A stretch of 64,000 nucleotides of DNA from an uncultured Flavobacteriaceae bacterium (GTDB lineage: Bacteria; Bacteroidota; Bacteroidia; Flavobacteriales; Flavobacteriaceae): NCBI GenBank assembly GCA_947500575.1, contig CANMSI010000002.1, positions 744,001-808,000 on the forward strand. Direction: 5' to 3'. Positions 17,064 to 25,690 of this stretch are shown in pieces. Each line of letters begins with the position of its first letter. Position 1 is the first letter of the stretch. Both the position numbers and the translations under genes were made by a program. A model generated the notes under the pieces. The model saw only the letters and a list, made by a program, of their open reading frames with translations, had not been told where the DNA came from and searched no databases.

Positions 17064-18411
17064 TATATCTAACAATCAATTGAATAAAAAGGTAACTTTA
17101 AGTAATTATCATTCGTATAAGCAAGCCTTTAAACCAAGGCATTATCGGATCTTTAATCGCTTTCTAAAGGTCTTTGCTATTGTGGGCATCATTATTCTAT
17201 TTCTACCTTGGACCCAAAATGTAACAGGCAACGGATACATTACTACCCTAACTCCGGAGCAAAGACCTCAAACCATACAATCGCCCATTCCAGGACGTAT
17301 TGAAAGTTGGTTTGTTCAAGAGGGTAATTTTGTAAAGAAGGGAGATACTATTCTACATATTTCGGAAATAAAGAACGAATATCAAGACCCAAGATTAGTG
17401 GAAAGAACCAATCAGCAGCGTGATGCAAAAAGCAGATCAGTAGTATCCTATCAGGGGAAAGTAAAGGCTTTAGACAACCAGATCTCGGCATTAAATACAG
17501 AGCGCTCTCTTAAATTATCGCAAGCAAGAAATAAGTTGCAGCAAGCCCGTTTTAAAATTCAAAGTGATAGTATTGACTATGAAGCTTCCAAAACAAATAT
17601 TAATATTGCTCAAAGACAATATGACCGTACGCTAACACTTCAAACCGAAGGCATAAAATCTGTTGCAGATGTGGAAGAAAAACGTCTAAAACTTCAAGAA
17701 ACGCAGGCCAAACTTATCTCTCAGGAGAACAAATTGCTAGCAAGTCGTAATAATTATATTAATGCACAATTAGAAATAAATAGAGTGGCCGCCGCCTATG
17801 CCGATAAGATCGCAAAATCTAGAAGCGATCAATTCACTGCAGAATCTAATCAGTTTGAAGCAGAGGCGCAAGTAACTAAATTGGAGAACCAATCTACCAA
17901 TTACCAGCTTAGAAACGACCTATACTACATCACAGCTCCTCAGAATGGCTATATCAATAAAGCCATTAAAGGAGGTATTGGTGAAACTTTTAAAGAAGGA
18001 GAAGCCTTGGTAGGAATTATGCCCTCTGACTATGATTTAGCCGTAGAAACTTTTGTAGATCCTATTGATTTGCCCTTGATGCATTTAGGAGAAAGTGTTC
18101 GAATTCAGTTCGATGGATGGCCTGCTATCTTTTTTAGTGGATGGCCCAATGCCTCTTTTGGAACTTATGGAGGAAAAGTAGTTGCCATAGAAACTTTTAT
18201 AAGCGAAAATGGGAAGTTTCGGATTCTTATTGCTCCTGATGAAAAAGAGAATCCCTGGCCAGAAAATGTACGGGTTGGTTCTGGAGCCTATACCATTGCT
18301 TTACTAGAAGATGTACCAATTTGGTATGAATTATGGCGCCAGCTCAATGGCTTCCCTCCCAATTATTATACTCCAGATGGAGAAGAAATTACTAAAACAA
18401 AAAGTAAATGA
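17056..18411 (+). CDS. HlyD family periplasmic adaptor
   Basis: A 451-residue membrane-fusion protein. One N-terminal TM helix (residues ~36-55) is followed by a biotinyl-lipoyl half-motif (QSPIPGRIESWFVQEGNFVKKGDTIL), a long coiled coil (~120-270, rich in Gln and Lys) and the second lipoyl half (YYITAPQNGYINKAIKGGIGETFKEGEAL) with beta-barrel and membrane-proximal domains. It would link the inner-membrane ABC protein with TolC. The start overlaps the ABC stop by 8 bases, and its stop overlaps the TolC start (ATGA). Confidence 0.92.
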   Translation: MLNISNNQLNKKVTLSNYHSYKQAFKPRHYRIFNRFLKVFAIVGIIILFLPWTQNVTGNGYITTLTPEQRPQTIQSPIPGRIESWFVQEGNFVKKGDTILHISEIKNEYQDPRLVERTNQQRDAKSRSVVSYQGKVKALDNQISALNTERSLKLSQARNKLQQARFKIQSDSIDYEASKTNINIAQRQYDRTLTLQTEGIKSVADVEEKRLKLQETQAKLISQENKLLASRNNYINAQLEINRVAAAYADKIAKSRSDQFTAESNQFEAEAQVTKLENQSTNYQLRNDLYYITAPQNGYINKAIKGGIGETFKEGEALVGIMPSDYDLAVETFVDPIDLPLMHLGESVRIQFDGWPAIFFSGWPNASFGTYGGKVVAIETFISENGKFRILIAPDEKENPWPENVRVGSGAYTIALLEDVPIWYELWRQLNGFPPNYYTPDGEEITKTKSK

Positions 18412-19817
18412 GATTTTTTAATTACTACATTCTGGCAGCATGCTTAAGCCTTCTCTCATTTAAAGGCTTTGGCCAAGACCCAACCACCTTAGCACCTACC
18501 TTAAGTTTTGAAGAGTATTTAGGGTATGTTAAAAAGCACCATCCTTTAATGAAACAAGCAGCTCTGACCTTAAGTATAGGAGAGGCCAATTTATTGAAGG
18601 CTAGAGGAGGTTTTGATCCCAAAATCGAAATAGATTATGATCGTAAAAAGTTCAAGGATATTGAGTACTATGATCAGTTAAATGCGACTTTTAAAATTCC
18701 TACTTGGTATGGTATTGAGTTTAAGGTAAATTTTGAAGAAAACACGGGCGAATTTCTAAATCCCAATTTGGATGTGCCCGATGGGGGTCTTTATAATGCC
18801 GGGGTTTCTTTTTCATTAGCGCAAGGTTTTTTAATAAACGAACGCATGGCTGCGCTTAAGAAAGCGCGCTTTTTTAGAGAACAATCAAAAGCTGATAGAG
18901 ATTTGCTAATCAACAATCTATTGTTTGAAGCTAGTAAAGCCTATTTTACATGGTTAGAAGCTAGCAATGAACAACAAATTTTTGAAGATTTTTTAAGCAA
19001 CGCAACAAAACGTCTAGCAGCAGTGGAACGCAGTGTCGCATTGGGTGATAAAGCAGAAATAGATATTACCGAAGCGAGAATTACGAAACAAAACCGATTA
19101 TTGAATTTAGAAGCTGCCAACCTAAAGCGCAGAAAATCCGCTTTAAAGCTGAGCAACTATCTTTGGATTAACGATGTTCCCTTAGAAATACAAGACAATT
19201 TACAACCAGAACGCCCAGACACTTCCACTTTAGAAACATTGTTGGTGTTAGATGGAATCACAGACACCGATGCGCTTATTCAGCAACATCCAAAACTGCT
19301 GAGTTTAGACGCTAAGATTTCTGGGATTACTGTTGACAGGGCTTTAAAAAGAAACAAATTACTGCCAAAAATAGATTTGGAGTATAATTTTCTGACTCCG
19401 GAGTATGATCAAATAAACACCCTAAGTTCAGCAGATTATAAAGCATTTTTAAATTTCAGTTTCCCAATTTTTCTCCGCAAAGAGAGCGGAGATTTGCGAT
19501 TAACCAAACTGAAGTTGCAAGATGCTAATTTTGAACGCAATTCGGTGGCACTAAACATACAAAATAAATTAACCGCAGTGCAGGCAGAAATTATGTCTTT
19601 AGGAACACAGAATAATTTGGTAAATGATATTGTAAGTGATTATAAAGTGTTGCTTAAAGCAGAAGAACGAAAATTCTTTTTAGGAGAAAGTTCGCTCTTC
19701 CTTATCAATTCCAGAGAGCAAAAATTAATTGATGCACAACTCAAAGAAAATGAATTGCAAATAAAGCAATTGCATGCCATTGTCCGTTTATATAATAGTT
19801 TAGGGCTAAGCACCTAA
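18408..19817 (+). CDS. TolC family outer-membrane channel protein
   Basis: A 469-residue outer-membrane efflux protein with an N-terminal signal peptide ending near SFKGFGQ. The two halves carry the long alternating helical repeats of TolC (residues ~45-230 and ~285-460), including FDPKIEIDYDRKKF near the first beta strands. It is the exit duct of the tripartite system with the two preceding genes. It is the last gene of the TetR-led operon; a hairpin follows at 19845. Confidence 0.9.
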   Translation: MRFFNYYILAACLSLLSFKGFGQDPTTLAPTLSFEEYLGYVKKHHPLMKQAALTLSIGEANLLKARGGFDPKIEIDYDRKKFKDIEYYDQLNATFKIPTWYGIEFKVNFEENTGEFLNPNLDVPDGGLYNAGVSFSLAQGFLINERMAALKKARFFREQSKADRDLLINNLLFEASKAYFTWLEASNEQQIFEDFLSNATKRLAAVERSVALGDKAEIDITEARITKQNRLLNLEAANLKRRKSALKLSNYLWINDVPLEIQDNLQPERPDTSTLETLLVLDGITDTDALIQQHPKLLSLDAKISGITVDRALKRNKLLPKIDLEYNFLTPEYDQINTLSSADYKAFLNFSFPIFLRKESGDLRLTKLKLQDANFERNSVALNIQNKLTAVQAEIMSLGTQNNLVNDIVSDYKVLLKAEERKFFLGESSLFLINSREQKLIDAQLKENELQIKQLHAIVRLYNSLGLST

Positions 19818-19844
19818 AACCTTCAGAAAGACACTTAAATTGAT

Positions 19845-19869
19845 CTGGATTTATGTTCAGAAAATCCAG
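19845..19869 (+). repeat. Inverted repeat between tolC-type and AraC genes
   Basis: CTGGATTT and AAATCCAG form an 8-base inverted repeat with a 9-base loop, 20 bases before the AraC start. No T tract follows, so it may be a weak terminator or an operator. Confidence 0.35.
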
Positions 19870-19889
19870 TATTATTCGTTTCTTTACAT

Positions 19890-20732
19890 ATGAAGTTAGA
19901 ATTCCGAAATAAAAAGGAAGACAGTTATTTGGTACTCACAGATTTTAACTGTACCCCTTCTCAAGGTTTATTAAAAGACACTGATTTATATAAAATTTTA
20001 TGGTGCAGAGATAAGGATGTAGACCTCACCATTGATGGTTATAAAATGGAACTAAAAAAGGATCAAGTCCTTTTTTGCACGCCATTAAATGTACTATTTA
20101 TTCCCGAAGATGTAGGCCTAATGGCACTTGTCTTTAATAGAGAATTCTACTGTATACGGGATCATGATGCAGAAGTTTCTTGTAACGGTTTTTTGTTTTT
20201 TGGCTCTTCGCATCCGCCTATGGTACATTTATCAGAAAAGGAACAAAAGAGCTTTGAAACCATGTTTTATATTTTTCAAGAAGAGTTTGAGACCAAAGAC
20301 CATATTCAAGGAGAAATGCTTAGAGTATTATTAAAACGACTGCTTATTAAATCAAGTCGTTTAATTAAAGAAGTGCTCCCCGATCCTAAGATTCCTAACG
20401 GGCAATTAGACATTGTACGCCAATACCATATTTTAGTAGAGCATCATTTCAGAGAAAAACACAAAGTGGCAGATTATGCAGATTTACTTTTTAAATCCCC
20501 CAAAACACTCTCTAACTTATTTAAAAAGATAAGCGATAAATCCCCATTAAAAATTATTAATGAACGTATTGCTTTGGAGGCAAAAAGACTGTTATTATTC
20601 TCTGACAAGAACGCAGAAGAGATTGCCTTTGAATTAGGTTATTCTGAGCCCGCTCATTTCTCCAAGTTTTTTAAAAATCAATTTGGCGTTCCCCCTACTA
20701 CCTTTAAAAAACAACACTCAGAGGATAATTAG
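19890..20732 (+). CDS. AraC family transcriptional regulator
   Basis: A 280-residue regulator with a cupin-like N-terminal sensor (residues ~1-150) and two helix-turn-helix units at ~185-275 (KVADYADLLFKSPKTLSNLFKKI and NAEEIAFELGYSEPAHFSKFFKNQFGVPPTTFKK), the standard AraC/XylS DNA-binding domain. The second helix ends in the conserved P..FKK pattern. The ligand is unknown. It may control the export operon upstream or the M28 peptidase gene downstream; nothing in the sequence decides this. Confidence 0.92.
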   Translation: MKLEFRNKKEDSYLVLTDFNCTPSQGLLKDTDLYKILWCRDKDVDLTIDGYKMELKKDQVLFCTPLNVLFIPEDVGLMALVFNREFYCIRDHDAEVSCNGFLFFGSSHPPMVHLSEKEQKSFETMFYIFQEEFETKDHIQGEMLRVLLKRLLIKSSRLIKEVLPDPKIPNGQLDIVRQYHILVEHHFREKHKVADYADLLFKSPKTLSNLFKKISDKSPLKIINERIALEAKRLLLFSDKNAEEIAFELGYSEPAHFSKFFKNQFGVPPTTFKKQHSEDN

Positions 20733-20857
20733 ATTCGTATTCTTTTTTTTACAGCTTTTTAAGAGGGTATTCTTTACAGTTTTATGGGATATAAAATAGC
20801 TAATCTCTTTCTTTTCCTTATTTTTGGGGGATTTTAATTCCAATAACTACACAGAAA

Positions 20858-22417
20858 ATGAAAAAAGTATTATTTGTACTTCTTGGTTTGGCCATGGCAT
20901 GTAATTCTAGCCAGAAAGCCACCAAAGAGGCACCCGAAATGGTAAAAGCCGAAGTAAATCCAGTAGCGATCGCTGAAACCATTACCGAAGCAGAACTAAA
21001 AGAACACCTTTTTATTTATGCAGGCGATGAATTTGAAGGAAGGGAAACTGGAGAACCCGGACAGAAAAAAGCAGTAGAATATCTAAAAGCGCAATACGAA
21101 AAATTGGGAATCCCTGCAGCCAAAGGAAACGGAATGTATTTTCAGGATGTTCCCTTGGAAATGGCCAAACTACCTACAGGAGCTATTATGGCAAATGGTA
21201 AAGAATATGCCATTGGAGAAGACTTTTTAACCTTTACATCTTCCGAAGGATCCTATGACAATGTGGTTTATGTTGGGTACGGTATTGAAGAAGACACGTA
21301 CTCGGATTACACAGATATGGACGTGCAGGGCAAGTTAGTTTTAATGAAATCTGGAGAACCAATGAAAGAAGATGGCACCTATTTAGTTTCTGGTACTTCT
21401 GAAAAATCTATCTGGAGTAATGCATCAGAATCTGTTGGAAAAAGAACAGAAGTAGCCCAAAGCAAAGGTGCGACAGGTATTTTATACTATGACAGTCAAA
21501 ATTATGCTCGTTTTAAAGGATACTATGATTATATGAAGAATAATGATGGTGGGCGTATGGATCTTAAAAGCACAGATAAAACGCCATCATTAGTGCTTTT
21601 GAATACCGATATGGTAAAAAGCATGCATCCAAGTATTGATGAAGATAGTGCAGGAAAAACCTTAGACTTTTCTTTTGCTTTTAATTTAGAGACTGCAAAT
21701 GTTCAAATTGCTTCAGAAAATGTAGCTGCGATATTAAAAGGTTCTGAAAAACCAGATGAGTATGTGGTTATTTCTTCGCATTTAGATCATATTGGAGTTA
21801 CAAAAGACGGAGAGATTAATAATGGTGCAGATGATGATGGATCTGGAACCGTTGCTTTGTTAGAAATTGCAGAAGCCTTTAAAACAGCTGCTGATGCGGG
21901 GAACGGACCAAAGCGTTCTATTGTGTTTTTACATGTTACTGGAGAAGAAAAAGGCTTACTTGGCTCTAGGTACTACACAGATGTAGATCCTATCTTTCCG
22001 CTTTCTAAAACGGTAGCAAATCTAAATATTGATATGATTGGCCGTATTGATCCAAAACGTGAAGGAGATAGAAACTACATTTACCTAATTGGCTCTGATA
22101 AATTAAGCACGGATCTACACGAATTATCAGAAGAAGTTAATGAGAAATATACCAATATAGAATTGGATTATACGTATAACGACGAGAATGATCCAAATCG
22201 TTTCTATTATCGAAGTGATCACTATAATTTTGCAAAAAATAATATTCCAATCATATTCTATTTCAATGGAACTCATGACGACTATCATCGTCCAGGAGAC
22301 ACCCCTGATAAAATAAACTATGATTTATTACAAAATAGAACCCGATTGGTTTTTCATACTGCTTGGGAAGTTGCCAATAGAGATCAACGAATTGTGGTTG
22401 ATAAAGCCACTAAATAA
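20858..22417 (+). CDS. M28 family zinc metallopeptidase, lipoprotein
   Basis: A 519-residue peptidase with a lipoprotein signal (MKKVLFVLLGLAMAC, Cys15), so it is anchored in a membrane. Residues ~110-250 include a protease-associated domain insert. The co-catalytic zinc ligands can be read in order: His (ISSHLDHIG), Asp (NNGADDDGSGT), Glu-Glu (HVTGEEKGLLG), Asp (NLNIDMIGR) and a final His (HDDYHRPGDTPDKI). This matches aminopeptidases of family M28. It probably releases amino acids from exported peptides. A good terminator follows. Confidence 0.92.
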   Translation: MKKVLFVLLGLAMACNSSQKATKEAPEMVKAEVNPVAIAETITEAELKEHLFIYAGDEFEGRETGEPGQKKAVEYLKAQYEKLGIPAAKGNGMYFQDVPLEMAKLPTGAIMANGKEYAIGEDFLTFTSSEGSYDNVVYVGYGIEEDTYSDYTDMDVQGKLVLMKSGEPMKEDGTYLVSGTSEKSIWSNASESVGKRTEVAQSKGATGILYYDSQNYARFKGYYDYMKNNDGGRMDLKSTDKTPSLVLLNTDMVKSMHPSIDEDSAGKTLDFSFAFNLETANVQIASENVAAILKGSEKPDEYVVISSHLDHIGVTKDGEINNGADDDGSGTVALLEIAEAFKTAADAGNGPKRSIVFLHVTGEEKGLLGSRYYTDVDPIFPLSKTVANLNIDMIGRIDPKREGDRNYIYLIGSDKLSTDLHELSEEVNEKYTNIELDYTYNDENDPNRFYYRSDHYNFAKNNIPIIFYFNGTHDDYHRPGDTPDKINYDLLQNRTRLVFHTAWEVANRDQRIVVDKATK

Positions 22418-22447
22418 GTAATTACCATACTTTACACCAACCTTTTT

Positions 22448-22486
22448 AGAAAGCTCTGACTAGTATCGTTAGGGCTTTCTATTTTT
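22448..22486 (+). terminator. Terminator of the M28 peptidase gene
   Basis: A 13-base stem, AGAAAGCTCTGAC / GTTAGGGCTTTCT (two G-T pairs), with a 7-base loop, followed by ATTTTT. Confidence 0.75.
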
Positions 22487-22493
22487 ATGGAAA

Positions 22494-22524
22494 CAAAAAA
22501 ACCCTGTCGAGTTCGACAGGGTTT
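22494..22524 (-). terminator. Terminator of tRNA-His
   Basis: A perfect 12-base inverted repeat, AAACCCTGTCGA / TCGACAGGGTTT, with a run of six or more A bases on its low-coordinate side, which is the T tract when read on the minus strand downstream of tRNA-His. Confidence 0.8.
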
Positions 22525-22531
22525 ACTTTTG

Positions 22532-22606
22532 GGTGGAAGACGGGATTCGAACCCGCGACCCTTGGTACCACAAACCAATGCTCTAACCAACTGAGCTACA
22601 ACCACC
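22532..22606 (-). tRNA. tRNA-His (GTG)
   Basis: Read on the minus strand, this is a complete cloverleaf: D arm with GTAGCTCAGTTGGTTAGAGC, anticodon loop TTGTGGT closed by TTGGT/ACCAA (anticodon GTG), T arm GCGGG-TTCGAAT-CCCGT. The extra G at position -1, opposite C73, is the histidine identity element. The acceptor stem as written has two T-T oppositions (5-68 and 6-67). A terminator follows. Confidence 0.93.
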
Positions 22607-22863
22607 ATTTATAAGCGGTGACAAAGGTAATTTTTTTTAGGTGGTATTTCCAAATAAATAGTGCCTTATTTTCCACGAATTATCCTTGCTAAAAAAGTTG
22701 CTTATTTTCGCTATTTTTATAAAAATTACCGATGAAATATATTGAATCATCGATGAAATACACAGTTTTTATATTAAAACACACAAAAATTGAACTTTCA
22801 CAACATAAATTATAGTACTTCCTAAGAAGCAGGTAGTTTTATGGAATAATCTTGAGTAGTACC

Positions 22864-24954
22864 ATGTTTTATCCCAACACCTGCTGTGTACTTACAAAGC
22901 TCGGTTTAAAAAAACTATTTGTTTTTTTAGGCCTTATGCTGTTTTGTATTCCCTCCAATTGGGCACAGCAACACACTCGAGATAGTCTTCATAATGAAAT
23001 TAATCAACTAAAAGCTAAGTCCAGCTTTAGCAAAAACGATTCTACATATATTAATCTTTTAAGCGAACTAGGAAGTTCGATTCGATACTTAAACACCGAT
23101 AGTGTCCTTATCATATCAAAAGAAGTATACGAGTATAGCAAGCTTGCTGATTATCCGAAAGGAAAAGTAGCTGCGCTTGGATTGATAGGAAATTATTATT
23201 CTGACAGAGGAGACAACCCAGATGCCATTCATCATTATAAGAAAGCATACGAAATTGCTAAAGAGCTCAATAGCAACCCGCAAATGCTTCGCTTGTTGAA
23301 TGATATTGCTGGAGCGTACGAATACCAAGGAGATTACGCCAAAGCCCTGGATAAATACATGAGCGGTATTCTCTTGGCTACTAAAGTAAAAGATAGCATA
23401 ATGTTGTCTATTATGAATGAAAACATTGCAAATCTATATTCTTCTCAACACGACTATAAGCAAGCTTTGGAATTTTATGAGAAGGTAAAATTCATTAATA
23501 ATAAACTTGGAGACAAAATTTTTACTGCAGAAACCAATGCCAATCTTGCTTCTTTGTATGCAGATGCCGGGAATTATGATTATGCCATGTTTCACGCAAA
23601 CAAGAGTATCTCTGTTTTTGAAAAAGCCAAAATCTTGGATTGGTTGGCATATGCCTATGAAGTAAAAGGAAAAGTATATCTTAAGCAAGAAAAGTATAAA
23701 TGGGCATTGCATTGGTACAATCAAAGTGATTTACTCCATAAAAAAATAGAAGACAAAAGAGGACAGATTGATTTGTACAATGGAATGGCGCAAGCCTATT
23801 ACGGTTTAAACAAGAATGATCTAGCCAAAACCCATGCTCAAAGAGCTTTTCAAATCTCCAATGAAATCAATTCCATAGAAGGCAAACAACAATGCGCTAA
23901 AACCTTATATCAGATTTATAAAGAAAAAGAACAGCATACCGAAGCATTGGCCTTTCATGAGCTATTTCAACACTTATCAGATACCCTTTCACGAGACGAG
24001 AATAAAAAAAGTTTGGGAATGCTCCAAACTGAAATGATATACCAAAAGAGGCAAGAACAACTTGTTTTAGAAAACGAGAAGAAACTAGCACAACAACAAA
24101 ACTATATCAATCTTGCCATTGTGGCCATCTTCATCTTTATAGTGGCGTTGTTAGTGCGCCGAAAAATTGATCGCAAACAGAAAAAGTTTAATGCTGTTTT
24201 AAAAACTAAGGCATCCATTTTAAGAAAAAGAGAGCTAGAGTTGAAGGAAATGAACAGAACCAAGGATAAAATGTTCTCCATTATCGGACATGACTTGCGA
24301 AGTCCAATCGGTGCATTCCAAGGTATTTTGAGACTTTTCAATGACAAAGAAATGAGTGGCGAAGAGTTTTTAGAGCAAATCCCTAAACTTAGCCAAGACG
24401 TAAATCATATCGCTTTTACCCTAAACAATTTACTTTCATGGGGGCACACCCAAATGAAAGGTGCTGTTACGAAACCATCTTTGGTGGCACTAGATAACTT
24501 GGTAATAGACAACATTAATTTGCTATCTGAAGTTGCCAATCATAAATCCTTAAAAATCGTCAATAAAATATGTCCAAACACCCTTATTTGGTCAGATGCA
24601 AATCAGATTGATGTAGTAATACGTAATCTCATTAGCAATGCGCTTAAGTTTACATCCGAAAAAGGAATGATTACGATTGAGGCGACAGAAAAAAACAAGC
24701 ATTGGGAAGTTTCAATACGAGATACAGGTGTTGGAATGGATTTGGAAACGCAATCCAAAATATTTGCGAAAAACGAAAACTTCACTACCTATGGAACCAA
24801 TTCTGAAAAAGGAACTGGTTTAGGCTTATCGCTTTGCAAGGAAATGGTTGAAAAAAACAATGGTACCATTTGGGTAGAAAGTACTGTCAACAGGGGCAGC
24901 TGTTTTTACTTTACTTTGCCAAAGGCAGAAAGAGCATATAAGAAAACAGCTTAA
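22864..24954 (+). CDS. Histidine kinase with periplasmic TPR sensor
   Basis: The protein has a signal/anchor helix (LFVFLGLMLFCIPSNWAQ), then about six TPR motifs (residues ~40-370, such as GNYYSDRGDNPDAIHHYKKAY and GMAQAYYGLNKNDLAKTH), a TM helix (INLAIVAIFIFIVALLV), a coiled coil and the kinase core. The H box is IIGHDLRSP (His476 if counted from 22864); the ATPase has an N box (NLISNALKF), G1 (DTGVGMD) and G2 (GTGLGLSLCKEMVEKN). No receiver domain is attached and no response regulator is adjacent. The ATG at 22864 is preferred over the TTG at 22852. It overlaps the convergent bshB1 gene by 4 bases. Confidence 0.9.
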   Translation: MFYPNTCCVLTKLGLKKLFVFLGLMLFCIPSNWAQQHTRDSLHNEINQLKAKSSFSKNDSTYINLLSELGSSIRYLNTDSVLIISKEVYEYSKLADYPKGKVAALGLIGNYYSDRGDNPDAIHHYKKAYEIAKELNSNPQMLRLLNDIAGAYEYQGDYAKALDKYMSGILLATKVKDSIMLSIMNENIANLYSSQHDYKQALEFYEKVKFINNKLGDKIFTAETNANLASLYADAGNYDYAMFHANKSISVFEKAKILDWLAYAYEVKGKVYLKQEKYKWALHWYNQSDLLHKKIEDKRGQIDLYNGMAQAYYGLNKNDLAKTHAQRAFQISNEINSIEGKQQCAKTLYQIYKEKEQHTEALAFHELFQHLSDTLSRDENKKSLGMLQTEMIYQKRQEQLVLENEKKLAQQQNYINLAIVAIFIFIVALLVRRKIDRKQKKFNAVLKTKASILRKRELELKEMNRTKDKMFSIIGHDLRSPIGAFQGILRLFNDKEMSGEEFLEQIPKLSQDVNHIAFTLNNLLSWGHTQMKGAVTKPSLVALDNLVIDNINLLSEVANHKSLKIVNKICPNTLIWSDANQIDVVIRNLISNALKFTSEKGMITIEATEKNKHWEVSIRDTGVGMDLETQSKIFAKNENFTTYGTNSEKGTGLGLSLCKEMVEKNNGTIWVESTVNRGSCFYFTLPKAERAYKKTA

Positions 24955-25673
24955 ATAAGGTCGTCCAAACTTTTTACAGCTACATAGCGTTCCGCAGTAA
25001 ACCCTTCCGCATGGTCTACTCCTACTAATCTTCCCATATCACTAGCTCTAAAAATGATACCGTCAATAAAGTTCTTTTTACTTATGGGTGTTTCCGGTTC
25101 ATCTGAATCTGATTCAAAAAACTGAGACTTATAGGCCATTACTGCAGCAATCTTCTGATCCATAAAACCAGAGACATCTACCACAAAATCTGGCTCCAAA
25201 TTTTTCCATTGGATGTAGTGATATACTTGTTTTGGTCTCCACGCATCTTGTAACTCATTACTTTCTGGAAGTGTGGTAGGTATTTTAATTAACCCGCTTA
25301 AGAAACAAGCATCAGAAACCAATTGACTGCCTTTACCATGATCTATATGCCTATCATCTATAGCATTACAAAGAACCACCTCTGGTTGGTATTTTCGGAT
25401 CATTTGAATAATTCCTAATTGGTGTTTTCGATCATTAACGAAAAACCCATCAGCAAAACCCAAATTTTCGCGAACAGCAACTCCTAATATTCGGGCAGCT
25501 TCTGCCGCTTCCTTATCTCTAATCTCGGCAGAACCTCTTGTACCTAGTTCTCCTCTAGTAAGGTCTATTATCCCTACTTTTTTTCCGTTGGCGACTGCTT
25601 TGGCTATAGTAGCACCCGCTCCCAGCTCTTCATCATCAGGATGTGCTCCAAATACCAATATATCAAGTTTCAT
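24951..25673 (-). CDS. bshB1: Bacillithiol biosynthesis deacetylase BshB1
   Basis: A 240-residue LmbE/PIG-L-type zinc deacetylase that removes the acetyl group from GlcNAc-malate in bacillithiol synthesis. The zinc motif AHPDDE is at residues 10-15, with GELGTRGSAEIRDKEAAEAARILGV, DDRHIDHGKGSQLV (third ligand His) and YHYIQWKNLEPDFVVDVS, all characteristic of BshB1. It is downstream of a Cys/Met lyase and a MATE exporter on the same strand, a possible thiol-metabolism neighbourhood. It overlaps the convergent kinase gene by 4 bases. Confidence 0.95.
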   Translation of the reverse strand: MKLDILVFGAHPDDEELGAGATIAKAVANGKKVGIIDLTRGELGTRGSAEIRDKEAAEAARILGVAVRENLGFADGFFVNDRKHQLGIIQMIRKYQPEVVLCNAIDDRHIDHGKGSQLVSDACFLSGLIKIPTTLPESNELQDAWRPKQVYHYIQWKNLEPDFVVDVSGFMDQKIAAVMAYKSQFFESDSDEPETPISKKNFIDGIIFRASDMGRLVGVDHAEGFTAERYVAVKSLDDLI

Positions 25674-25690
25674 CTAGTATATTTTTTTGA

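Larger units (their letters stand above)
22418..22851. other. Non-protein-coding region holding tRNA-His and two terminators
   Basis: This 434-base gap holds the M28 terminator, tRNA-His with its own terminator, and a 10-base direct repeat with 21-base period (CGATGAAATA at 22730 and 22751) upstream of the histidine kinase. No further coding sequence is supported. Confidence 0.8.
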
